The notes beneath the pieces were generated by a model, which worked only from the letters and a program-made list of their open reading frames with translations, did not search any database and was not told where the DNA came from. DNA of 20,261 nt from Betaproteobacteria bacterium. GTDB lineage: Bacteria > Pseudomonadota > Gammaproteobacteria > Burkholderiales > Rhodocyclaceae. This document shows positions 6,056 to 14,120 of this stretch, piece after piece (position 1 is the first letter of the stretch; each line of letters opens with the position of its first letter). The stretch is taken from assembly GCA_028065725.1 (NCBI GenBank), contig JAPTVL010000449.1, positions 1 to 20,261 of the forward strand, in the 5' to 3' direction. The position numbers and the translations under genes are program-made.

Positions 6056-7955
6056 CGCGCAAGGCCAGCAGAGCTTCTAAGCTGTCCACCGGCTGCAGGG
6101 TGCCATCGAGCAGCGCCGACCAGATCGCCAGCACGAACAGCGTCCATAGCGGCTGCGCATAGTCATCGCGGCCGGCCGCGAAGCCGCCCAGCATGCGTTC
6201 GACAAGGGCCGGCTGCAGCCACTCGCGCTGCACGAAGCCCTGGCTGCGCAAGGCCGCCTGCACGTAGGGCAGCAGACGTCCGCGCAACCATGGCACCAGC
6301 GGCATAACGAAACCCTGCTTGCGGCGGTAGATCACCTCGCGCGGCAGGTAACGCTCGGCCAGGCGCTTGAGCAGGTACTTGGTGCGGTAGTGCCGCAGGC
6401 GCAGGGCCGGCGGCAGGCGCATGCCAAACTCCACCAGTGCGCGATCGAGCAGCGGCGAGCGCGCTTCCAGACTATGCGCCATGGTCGCGCTGTCCATCTT
6501 GCTCAGCAGTTGGTCCGGCAGATAAGTGGTCAGTTCCAGATAAAGCGCGCGCTCGGCATCCTCGGCCTCGGGCAGGTGCGACCAAGCTGCGCGGTAGCTG
6601 GCATCCGGATCGTCGGCGCCCACCGCCGCCCACAGCGCCGGCGCATAGGCCTCGCGCCGCCAAGCGCGCAGACCGCGCTCATACACCGCCGCGTCGAGGG
6701 CGGTGCCGCAGCCGGCTGCAAGCAACAGGGCCAGCTTGCGCAGCCGCCCCGTATGCGGCAGCGGCAGCGCGCCCAGCAGCGCGCGCAGCGGCACCGGCGC
6801 GATGCCGCGATAACCCTGCGCCGCGCGTGCCAGCAGCGGCCGCGCATAGCCGGCGAACACCTCGTCGCCGCCGTCGCCGTTGAGCACCACGGTGAAGTGG
6901 CGTCGTGCCTCGGCGGCCACGGCCCAGGTGGGCACCAGCGACATGTCGGCGTGCGGCTGGCCGACGCTCCACAGCATGCGCGGCAGATCGCGCACCACGG
7001 TGTCCACGTCCAGCAGCGTCTCGTGCTGCCGCAAACCCCAGCGCGCGGCCACCTTGCGCGCATGGATGCGCTCGTCGTAGCCGGCCTCGGCAAAACCCAG
7101 GGTGACGGTTTCGACCTTGCCTTCCTGCGCCATCAGCGCGGTGATCAGGCCCGAGTCCACGCCGCCCGACAGAAACGCGCCCACCGCCACGTCGGCCACC
7201 AGGCGCTGGCGCACCGCGTGGCGCAGCAACGCGTCCAACCGATCCAGTGCTTCGTGCTCGTCCATGCGCTCGAGCGGCCGCACGGCCACGTTCCAGTAGC
7301 GCGCGATCGTAAGTTGCGCCGTATCCACGCCATAGGTGACCGCATGCGCGGGTGGCAGCGTATGTGCGTCGGCAAAAAAGCTCAGCGGTGTCGGCACCGC
7401 CTGATAAATCAGATAAGCGTCCAGCGCGCGCGCATCGATGGCATCCAGCGGAACCAGCGTGCGCAGCGCTTCGAGCGTCGAGGCAAACGCCAGCCCGCCT
7501 GCGCCCAGCGCATAGAACAGTGGCTTCTTGCCCAGCCGGTCGCGGGCCAGATGCAGCACCCCGCGTGCCGCATCCCACAGGGCGATGGCGAACATACCGT
7601 CGATGCGCGCCAGCAAACCGTCCCAGCCCCAGGCGCGATAGCCGTGCAGCAACACCTCGGTATCGCTATGCGAGCGAAACGCAAAGGCCGGCTGCAGCGC
7701 TTGCCGCAGCTCGGCGAAGTTGTAGATCTCGCCGTTGAACACCAGCGCGGCACCGCCCTCGGCATCCAGCATCGGCTGGTGCCCGGCCGCGCTCAGGTCA
7801 AGGATCGCCAGACGCCGGAAGCCCAGGCACGCGCGCGCATCGGCCCACAGCCCGGCATCATCCGGGCCGCGATGCAACATGCAGTCGCGTGCGCGCGTCA
7901 CGGCCTCGCAGCGTGACGCGGCATCCCTGCCCACCCAACCGACCAGGCCGCACAT
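6048..7955 (-). CDS. asnB: AsnB-type glutamine-dependent amidotransferase
   Basis: A 635-residue two-domain enzyme. The N-terminal Ntn glutaminase starts MCGLVGWVG with Cys2 as the nucleophile, and RGPDD (29-33) and NGEIYN (74-79) complete the glutamine site. The synthetase domain has the ATP-pyrophosphatase loop SGGVDS at 263-268 and NGDGGDEVFAGY further on. Known AsnB converts aspartate to asparagine, but paralogues inside polysaccharide clusters are thought to amidate sugar acids or act on other carboxylates; the context favours that reading without proving it. ATG 7955 has GGGAG about 9 bases upstream and follows the preceding stop by 33 bases. Length is slightly above housekeeping AsnB. 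All catalytic residues I can check are present. Confidence 0.92.
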   Translation of the reverse strand: MCGLVGWVGRDAASRCEAVTRARDCMLHRGPDDAGLWADARACLGFRRLAILDLSAAGHQPMLDAEGGAALVFNGEIYNFAELRQALQPAFAFRSHSDTEVLLHGYRAWGWDGLLARIDGMFAIALWDAARGVLHLARDRLGKKPLFYALGAGGLAFASTLEALRTLVPLDAIDARALDAYLIYQAVPTPLSFFADAHTLPPAHAVTYGVDTAQLTIARYWNVAVRPLERMDEHEALDRLDALLRHAVRQRLVADVAVGAFLSGGVDSGLITALMAQEGKVETVTLGFAEAGYDERIHARKVAARWGLRQHETLLDVDTVVRDLPRMLWSVGQPHADMSLVPTWAVAAEARRHFTVVLNGDGGDEVFAGYARPLLARAAQGYRGIAPVPLRALLGALPLPHTGRLRKLALLLAAGCGTALDAAVYERGLRAWRREAYAPALWAAVGADDPDASYRAAWSHLPEAEDAERALYLELTTYLPDQLLSKMDSATMAHSLEARSPLLDRALVEFGMRLPPALRLRHYRTKYLLKRLAERYLPREVIYRRKQGFVMPLVPWLRGRLLPYVQAALRSQGFVQREWLQPALVERMLGGFAAGRDDYAQPLWTLFVLAIWSALLDGTLQPVDSLEALLALRGD

Positions 7956-7988
7956 TCAGTCAATCTCCCGACCATTCGAAATGATTCA

Positions 7989-9032
7989 TCAAAAACTCCG
8001 GATCGTGTCTTCGTAGATCTGAATATAATTTTTTGCAACATGGTCCCACGTGAATCGTGCAATGCCACTGGCTGCATTTTTTGCAAGTAATTTGCGATAG
8101 CGAGCATCATTCAAAAGACTCAGCAACGACGTTCCAAACTGATCATCCTCCACGATGAGGCCAGTTTCCCCGTTCCTGAGAAGATACTCAGAGCCGGGAT
8201 TGCTGGTGGTAAGTATGGTCGTACCACATGCCATCGCTTCCACATACGGAATACCAAAGCCCTCATAAGTACTCGGATATGCAAAAATCCATGCCTCAGC
8301 CATGTGTCTCGCCAATTCAGCATCGCTGGGGAAGCCAAGATTGATCACTTGAGGATGATCCGGCACGTAATCGCAAGCCATGCATAAAATGGCGTCATTT
8401 TTGGCCGGCAACACCTCATTTACAAATATATCAAACAAAAACTTCCCCCTTTTGCGACCACGCCATGTGCCTACATAGAAAACTGAAGGGAAATCATGCT
8501 TTGCCTTACGGGTAAAAATCGAGAGGTCAACACCGTAATCAACCAAGTAATTAGACTTATATATTTTCGCTGCGTCCTCCCCTCCCGCCACCACTCGCGT
8601 TGCGAGCTTGCTTGAAAGCAATTCGAGTGGATAAATCAAATACTGAAGCCATTTTCGCTTCGATGAAGTCGCAAACTGCGCTTCCCGCAATGCTGATCCA
8701 TGCAAAACTCTGACACTGGGTTTGGTTCTCCAGATAAAAAACCAGTCGTCTCCATTCAAATGCAAAACATCAAATCTAGAAAAGTTCAAAAAATTCAGCA
8801 AGAGTGGAAATAAAAGCAGACGCATAATTTTGCTATCTACCTTATCCTTCATCCATGGGAATATCTGTAAATGCTCATAAAGCGCATCGGCTGGTTTGTC
8901 GCATGGGGACAGCACGACAACAGATTGCCCCATCATGACCAAGGTGTTGGCGAGCCGGTGAATTGCGATATCGACCCCACCGGGTTTTTTGCCCGAACTT
9001 GGTAGCGATGCCAAAATCATCGCAATATTCAT
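7989..9032 (-). CDS. GT4-family glycosyltransferase (D), AT-rich
   Basis: A 347-residue enzyme. MNIAMILASLPSSGKKPGGV gives the N-terminal glycine loop, SVRVLHGSALRE the middle, VFYVGTWRGRKRG the donor-domain entry, and EX7E is Glu257-Glu265 (EGFGIPYVE). The start is ATG 9032, since it overlaps the stop of the upstream membrane protein gene as ATGA; a TTG five codons earlier would lie within that gene. The gene is visibly AT-richer than its neighbours on both sides, with many A/T-ending codons, suggesting a separate origin, yet the 4-bp overlap is kept. Sugar specificity cannot be told. Confidence 0.9.
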   Translation of the reverse strand: MNIAMILASLPSSGKKPGGVDIAIHRLANTLVMMGQSVVVLSPCDKPADALYEHLQIFPWMKDKVDSKIMRLLLFPLLLNFLNFSRFDVLHLNGDDWFFIWRTKPSVRVLHGSALREAQFATSSKRKWLQYLIYPLELLSSKLATRVVAGGEDAAKIYKSNYLVDYGVDLSIFTRKAKHDFPSVFYVGTWRGRKRGKFLFDIFVNEVLPAKNDAILCMACDYVPDHPQVINLGFPSDAELARHMAEAWIFAYPSTYEGFGIPYVEAMACGTTILTTSNPGSEYLLRNGETGLIVEDDQFGTSLLSLLNDARYRKLLAKNAASGIARFTWDHVAKNYIQIYEDTIRSF

Positions 9033-10495
9033 GGCCGTGCCACGCAATTCGCTCGTGATTTGTCACAGCTTGGGCCCGCTAAAACAGAACCGAAAGCATG
9101 CGAACCGTGATCCACCGCCCCGATCAGCAACCACACCAGTGCGCTGATCTCGTACTGGCCCGCGATCAACCAAGCTGCGCCGGTCACCACCAGCACGCCC
9201 AAGATCAGCAGCGCGCTGCATTCGCGCTGGAAGCGCCAGCGTTGCCATACCTGCCACAGCACGCGGGCCATCAACGCGAGGTAGAGAAAGCCACCGCCAA
9301 AACCGAGATCCACGAGCATGTCGCCGAAATCGACCTCGGTGGACTGGCCGTGGCCGCCGAATTTCTGCGCAGCCAGCGTCGATGCACCCAAACCCTGACC
9401 CAGCGGATGCGTGAAGCCGCTGATCAGGCCTTGCTTGAGATAATGCCAGTGCAGTTGCAAGGTGGAGGTTTGCGGATTCAACGGATGGGTCAGGCCCTCG
9501 ACCTGGTGCGCCACAAGGGCTTGCACGGCCGCGTTGCTTTGATCGTCGGTATGCATCAATTTAGGCAGCCCCCAGGCCAGTACGCCGACCAGCAAGCTGG
9601 CGCCCAGGGCGAAACGCAGATACCAGCCCCGCGAACCGCCACGGCGCAGTGCCCAGACCACCAGCAGAGCCACGATCAGCTTGACCACGATGCCGCGACT
9701 CGAATCCAGAAACAGCACCGGCAGCAGCAGCAGCAGCCAGACCGCTGCGCGGCGATGGCCGAGCCACCATCCCGCCGCAGCAATCACGGCGGCGATGCCA
9801 AGAAAGGTGGCATAGCTGGCCGAGGATGTGAAGAAGGCAAACGCGCGAATCGCCCCGCCCACATTCAGCGCGGCGTAGTTCTGGCTGGCCATAGTGATCC
9901 ATGCCTGCTCCCACGGCGCGAAGCCCACCAAGGTCTGCAGCAAGCCCACGATCGCGGCCAGCACCGCCACCGGCAGCACCAGGCGATAGGCCACCTGTTC
10001 GACAAAGGCCGGACTGGCGTAGCGCCGCCCCAGCCAGAACCACAGCAGCGGCACCAGATAGAACAGCGCCCCGCCCAGGCCCACGCGCAACCCGCCCTGC
10101 AACGGATTGGCGATCTCCAGTGTCATCAGCGCCATCAGCGCCAGCACCATGCGCGCCATCGGCGACAGGCGCTGCTCGCGCAGCAGCACGCCCAGCGCCA
10201 GCGCACCCACCACCAGCGGCGCCACCAGCAACAGCGGATCCAGCGCCGGCCAGCCGACTTGCCAGTTGACCAGGCGGCGGATGTCACCCAGGAAAAACGT
10301 GTAGGTCAGCGTGAGCACGATGGCCAAGCGCGCGTTGCGCAGCCCCGCCGCGAACAGCAGCGCAGCCAGCAGGCCCACGGCCAGCCAGCGGGTGTGGCCG
10401 TGCCAGACGAGATATATCGCGACGAGTGCAACCGCAGCGACCCCTATCGCGTAAGTCCGCTGGCGCAATACCATGCCCGGACGCACTGTGTTCAT
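9029..10495 (-). CDS. Wzy/WaaL-type polysaccharide polymerase or O-antigen ligase (1)
   Basis: A 488-residue integral membrane protein with about ten to twelve hydrophobic segments, the first at about 15-50 and the last at about 428-460. A large periplasmic-type loop at about 312-385 includes THPLNPQTSTLQLHWHYLKQGLISGF and HPLGQGLGAS. STEVDFGDMLVDLGFGGGFLYL (385-406) resembles the Wzy_C/O-antigen ligase signature of a polar loop leading into a glycine-rich helix. The family polymerises lipid-linked repeat units or ligates them to an acceptor in the periplasm; the two roles are not separable by sequence alone. ATG 10495 overlaps the upstream stop (ATGA). The frame is open further upstream, but that part has no hydrophobic segments that fit. 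Confidence 0.85.
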   Translation of the reverse strand: MNTVRPGMVLRQRTYAIGVAAVALVAIYLVWHGHTRWLAVGLLAALLFAAGLRNARLAIVLTLTYTFFLGDIRRLVNWQVGWPALDPLLLVAPLVVGALALGVLLREQRLSPMARMVLALMALMTLEIANPLQGGLRVGLGGALFYLVPLLWFWLGRRYASPAFVEQVAYRLVLPVAVLAAIVGLLQTLVGFAPWEQAWITMASQNYAALNVGGAIRAFAFFTSSASYATFLGIAAVIAAAGWWLGHRRAAVWLLLLLPVLFLDSSRGIVVKLIVALLVVWALRRGGSRGWYLRFALGASLLVGVLAWGLPKLMHTDDQSNAAVQALVAHQVEGLTHPLNPQTSTLQLHWHYLKQGLISGFTHPLGQGLGASTLAAQKFGGHGQSTEVDFGDMLVDLGFGGGFLYLALMARVLWQVWQRWRFQRECSALLILGVLVVTGAAWLIAGQYEISALVWLLIGAVDHGSHAFGSVLAGPSCDKSRANCVARP

Positions 10496-10770
10496 GGGTG
10501 ACCCGCAGGATAGGGCGGTGTTGAATGTTGGCGTACATGAGGTGCTGCGTGCAGCCGCTCGATAAGCGCCCGCGCAATTGTGGAGTGCCCATTGGCGTTG
10601 GGATGAAAATAGTCCGCGAAGAAATCGGACCAGCGCGCACACGCGCGGCGAACATCTACCGTCGCGACCCGGTTTGTTGCTTCGTATGCAGCAGAGTTGA
10701 CAATATAGGGTTGGCGTACGCCAAGCCCCGCCGCCACCGAGTCCCCGATCAACACAATGCGCAGCGTCAT
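10492..10770 (-). pseudogene. SGNH/GDSL hydrolase with its middle deleted
   Basis: The 92-codon frame starts MTLRIVLIGDSVAAGLGV, the block I motif with the nucleophile Ser11, and near its end has DYFHPNANGH, the block V Asp53/His56 motif. Complete family members are roughly 180-250 residues and carry block II and III (Gly and Asn of the oxyanion hole) between these; here only about 35 residues separate them. The simplest reading is an in-frame internal deletion, leaving a protein unlikely to fold or act. SGNH enzymes in polysaccharide loci usually add or remove O-acetyl groups. The start overlaps the upstream GT2 stop and the stop overlaps the next start, both as ATGA, so coupling through the operon is intact. 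A genuinely minimal functional protein is possible but unlikely. Confidence 0.75.
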
Positions 10771-11699
10771 GGCCGCTCTGATTCAAGGCTGCGCGCTGCC
10801 TGTCGCCGTCCTCTGCGTGCGGCTGCGAAACGGGCCCATGCATGTTCCGAAGAGCGCGGCAAATCGCACAGTAGATGCGCGTAACCAGGCTCACCGCGCG
10901 TACCCACCCACTCCTGCCACTGGCGCGTCGACCAGCGCTTCCATCCAGTCAGTTGCGTTTGCGTCGCCCACATCTGGTTGAACGCGGCGTTTCCGATGGC
11001 CTCGGGGTGGAACACACCGCGCTGGTCGATGTCAGCGCGCGGCGCGGGGTAATGGTCCACCGCCACCGCGGGGTCATACACCAGCTTCCAGCCAAGGCGC
11101 CTGACCGCCATCGAAAACGCCATGTCATTGTGGATCTGCGCGCCTTGGCCGCGCAGTCGCGCATCGAAGCGCAGCTCCGCGATGGCCCTGCGCCGATAGC
11201 TCATGTTGGCCCCTTTCAGCATATCCACCGCGCGCGGCACGCCCGCTCCGAGATGATGGTTGCCGACGATACGACCAAACCATTGCACCTTGCCGACCCG
11301 GCGCCGGCTGCCATCCTCGAGCAGTCCGTCCGGCTGATGCACCCAGTCGCGACCACCCAGTCCGCCCAGATCAGGATCGGCCGCGAAATGCGCCGCGATG
11401 CGCGCCAGCCAATCCGGCCTCGGTGCCGCGTCATCATCGGTAATCGCCACGACATCGCCATCAGTCGCATCAAGGCCGGCGTTCAGCGCATGCACCTGGC
11501 CGGGTTGCGTCACCGTCACGATCGTGAGCGGCAAGCGGTCGGCAAATGCCTTTGCGACCCAATGCGTCGGTTCATCCACATCCCGCGCCACTACTACTAC
11601 TTGCACTGGCGCCAAGTGCTGGTCGCACAAGGCTTTGAGGCAGCGGCGCAGATCGTCTGGGCGACGGTAGCTGGGTACTAAAACGTTTACATCTGTCAT
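10767..11699 (-). CDS. GT2-family glycosyltransferase (E)
   Basis: A 310-residue GT-A fold enzyme. VNVLVPSYRRPDDLRRCL opens the nucleotide-binding half. QPGQVHALNAGLDATDGDVVAITDDDAAP carries the DxD-like metal site at Asp88-90. KGANMSYRRRAI and QIHNDMAF lie in the acceptor half, where an 'ND/ED' pair is expected as catalytic base. It should be inverting, using a nucleotide sugar at the cytoplasmic face. ATG 11699 has only a weak ribosome-binding site; the 87-base AT-rich gap upstream is the largest intergenic space in the glycan operon. No transmembrane segment is evident. Sugar specificity unknown. Confidence 0.88.
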   Translation of the reverse strand: MTDVNVLVPSYRRPDDLRRCLKALCDQHLAPVQVVVVARDVDEPTHWVAKAFADRLPLTIVTVTQPGQVHALNAGLDATDGDVVAITDDDAAPRPDWLARIAAHFAADPDLGGLGGRDWVHQPDGLLEDGSRRRVGKVQWFGRIVGNHHLGAGVPRAVDMLKGANMSYRRRAIAELRFDARLRGQGAQIHNDMAFSMAVRRLGWKLVYDPAVAVDHYPAPRADIDQRGVFHPEAIGNAAFNQMWATQTQLTGWKRWSTRQWQEWVGTRGEPGYAHLLCDLPRSSEHAWARFAAARRGRRQAARSLESERP

Positions 11700-11713
11700 A
11701 TCAGGTTCATTGC

Positions 11714-11743
11714 AAAATATCCCAAATTAAACGATTCATACAA
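11714..11743 (-). promoter_or_regulatory. Possible sigma-70-like promoter inside the operon
   Basis: In the 87-base AT-rich gap 11700-11786 the minus strand has TTGTAT (11743-11738), an 18-base spacer and TATTTT (11719-11714), which would start transcription very close to the GT2 ATG at 11699. The match is ordinary for any AT-rich stretch and the leader would be very short. No terminator hairpin is visible for the upstream gene. Confidence 0.2.
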
Positions 11744-11786
11744 CATCCGTTAAACTCCCATTAAAGATTAGCGATTAGAGATTTTT

Positions 11787-12920
11787 TTACGCACAACGTT
11801 CTCCCTTGCACTCTAACGCCCCAGATAAACAGTTTGCTAGAGCTCTTGCTGAAAAATCTTGGCCGCGCAAACGCGCCTTGTGAGATAGATCAATGTATCT
11901 ATTTTTATCAGATAGAACGTTCTCGATTGCACCAACAAAACAATCTATATCACCCACAGGGCATAAAATTCCATTCACGCCGTTTTCTATGATCTCGCAG
12001 GGACCACCTGCTGCACTTGCAATAACTGGTAGTCCCATGGCCATCGCCTCGACTATGCTCATTCCAAAACCCTCATCACCTGTCGCGGGATGAACCAATA
12101 CATCAGCTGCACACAACCAACCCCCTATTTCGTCAAAAGGTATATGACCCACCAGCCTGAGACGGGAACCAAGTCCTGCGTTCTCAGCCAGTGCTCGTAC
12201 TTCCTGCGCATAGATGGGGTCCGGGCCATCACAACCAACTACAAAGGCATGTAACTCTTTGTGACTCGCCGCCAAACGCCGCACAATCTCAATAAACATG
12301 TGTACGTTTTTGTTACGTTCCAAGCGTGCCACCATCACCAAGATAGGTGCATCGGGCGGCAGGCCAAACTTTGAGCGCCAATATGACTTACCTTTTTCTC
12401 TAGCCCAATCTAGGGTCGCCAAATCGACAGATGGGTAACAGATGAACACTGGTCGACGCGGCGCAGCATGTCCTTGTGCGCCAGCCGCAGCCTGAGAACA
12501 GGCAAGAATCCCGGTTGCGGGTATGGCACTGTAGATACGGGTCATCCTATCCGAACCGGCAATTCGATGCTGAAACCAAAAAACAGGCATCCCTAAACTT
12601 AAGGCAGCGGGGCCCGCATACAAGTGGCCATTGGCCATCCAAGATAAAACGCTATCCACATCAGCCTGTCGAAAGGCCCGACGCAATCGCAGCACGGTGC
12701 CAGCATAGCGGTGAACTTCCCGCAAACGGCCTGGTGGAGGAAGTACCGTAGTCGCGTAGCCGAGATCACGTGTCTCATCCACCAATGTTCCATCACTCAG
12801 GAAAAAAAGCTGGCACTCAAGCTTGGGCATCGCCGCATTTTCTCGCAAAAAATGCATCAGCATGGCCTCAGCCCCGCCGCGCTGATAGCCGAGTGGCATC
12901 ACGATAGCGACACGCTTCAC
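11787..12920 (-). CDS. GT4-family glycosyltransferase (F)
   Basis: A 377-residue GT-B enzyme. VKRVAIVMPLGYQRGGAEAML has the classic GGAE acceptor-domain motif. CSQAAA and FICYPSVDL occupy the hinge. ILVMVARLERNKNVHMFIEI opens the donor domain, and EX7E is Glu283-Glu291 (EGFGMSIVE). The start is GTG 12920: GGAG lies 8 bases upstream and the N-terminus then matches the family; a TTG six codons earlier is open but has no ribosome-binding site. It follows the upstream GT2 stop by 36 bases. Composition is AT-richer than the core operon, particularly toward the 3' end. Donor and acceptor unknown. Confidence 0.9.
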   Translation of the reverse strand: MKRVAIVMPLGYQRGGAEAMLMHFLRENAAMPKLECQLFFLSDGTLVDETRDLGYATTVLPPPGRLREVHRYAGTVLRLRRAFRQADVDSVLSWMANGHLYAGPAALSLGMPVFWFQHRIAGSDRMTRIYSAIPATGILACSQAAAGAQGHAAPRRPVFICYPSVDLATLDWAREKGKSYWRSKFGLPPDAPILVMVARLERNKNVHMFIEIVRRLAASHKELHAFVVGCDGPDPIYAQEVRALAENAGLGSRLRLVGHIPFDEIGGWLCAADVLVHPATGDEGFGMSIVEAMAMGLPVIASAAGGPCEIIENGVNGILCPVGDIDCFVGAIENVLSDKNRYIDLSHKARLRGQDFSARALANCLSGALECKGERCA

Positions 12921-12956
12921 GCGAACATCTCCGTGCAAACTAATGTTGAATTGCGT

Positions 12957-14120
12957 TCATAATACACCGCGATGTCCTTTTGTCAGCCTCAATAAAATAG
13001 TTTTTGTTTTTCGATATAACAAATAACATCCAAGCACGCCAAATACAAAATCTCTTACCGGATGAAAGTCTCTAACGCTCGAATATGATGGGCTGCGATA
13101 GGCATTTTTCAATAAATAAAAAAACCCGAAAAGCCTTTCCGGAAAGGCCGATTTTAATGAATATATGGCGGTTAATGCACGGTCATTATCTCTACGTGTC
13201 TCGAAGTATCTTTTTGCGTTCGTTGCATTGCGGGCAATGTCCCCGTTTCGCCCGGAATAGTTTCTTGATATTGTTTCCAGGACGTCAACCCAGTGCTGTT
13301 CATTTTTATAGCGCCCCTCATAAATTGTGGCTGAGAAATATGATTTTAACTTATTTCTCAAAGAACGTGGGCCAGATAATCCGCATGTGTTTGACGCGTG
13401 CTGTCTATAGGCGGATAGATGTTCTTCGGTTAACACTACCTTCCCCAAGCTGCAACATAACAGATAAATCCAACTATCATGCGGTATCATTGGGGGGCTT
13501 GCTCTGTAAAATCTATAGTCTTTGCCACGATCAAGCCTATCAACAAAATCAACGACTATTTTTCGGAAAATCATTGAAAACCCTGGATATATACTCATAG
13601 GATCGATATGTAGCGGATCATATGTACAACGTATTGCCTGATCATGAGACATTGTATTAGTTTTCTTTGGGTGTTTTGCTTGATGCATATTTGCTCGTTT
13701 GATGTCAGGGTAGAAGGATCCTGTGGGCGTCAGGTCCGATCCCGTCACTTGCGCGGCGTGAATAACCAGCAACACTTCTGAATCCGCAAAGATAGGCGCG
13801 CAAGTGGCAAGCTTCTCCGACATCCAGACATCGTCCTGGTCACAAAAGGCGATTAAATCACCTTCACAAAGATTCGCAGCAAACAAAAAATTATCGGCAT
13901 ATCCTAGCCGATTTTCATTGCGATGAATCCATACCGGAAATGGTGCCTCGCGAGCAAAATCGCGAACGATCTCCAGCGTGGCATCGGTCGAGCCATCATC
14001 GGTGACCACCAGTTCGCAGGGCAGCAAGGTTTGCGCCGCAAGGCTGTCAAGTTGCTCGCGAATATAACGCGCACCGTTGTAGGTGGCCATGGCGATTGAG
14101 ATACGGGGCTCGGCACTCAT
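12957..14120 (-). CDS. GT2-family glycosyltransferase (G), rhamnosyltransferase-like, AT-rich
   Basis: A 387-residue enzyme. ISIAMATYNGARYIREQLDSLAAQ is the standard GT-A start, DDGSTD (41-46) binds the nucleotide and CDQDD (93-97) supplies the metal-binding DxD. PHDSWIYLLCCSLG is the acceptor-side 'hD.W' region seen in rhamnosyl- and related transferases. A C-terminal part of about 120 residues is basic and aromatic, ending in a hydrophobic stretch near VFGVLGCYLL that may touch the membrane. ATG 14120 overlaps the methyltransferase stop (ATGA). After the first 60 or so codons the gene becomes markedly AT-rich, unlike its 5' end, which suggests a recombinant. Sugar specificity is inferred only loosely. 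Confidence 0.88.
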   Translation of the reverse strand: MSAEPRISIAMATYNGARYIREQLDSLAAQTLLPCELVVTDDGSTDATLEIVRDFAREAPFPVWIHRNENRLGYADNFLFAANLCEGDLIAFCDQDDVWMSEKLATCAPIFADSEVLLVIHAAQVTGSDLTPTGSFYPDIKRANMHQAKHPKKTNTMSHDQAIRCTYDPLHIDPMSIYPGFSMIFRKIVVDFVDRLDRGKDYRFYRASPPMIPHDSWIYLLCCSLGKVVLTEEHLSAYRQHASNTCGLSGPRSLRNKLKSYFSATIYEGRYKNEQHWVDVLETISRNYSGRNGDIARNATNAKRYFETRRDNDRALTAIYSLKSAFPERLFGFFYLLKNAYRSPSYSSVRDFHPVRDFVFGVLGCYLLYRKTKTILLRLTKGHRGVL

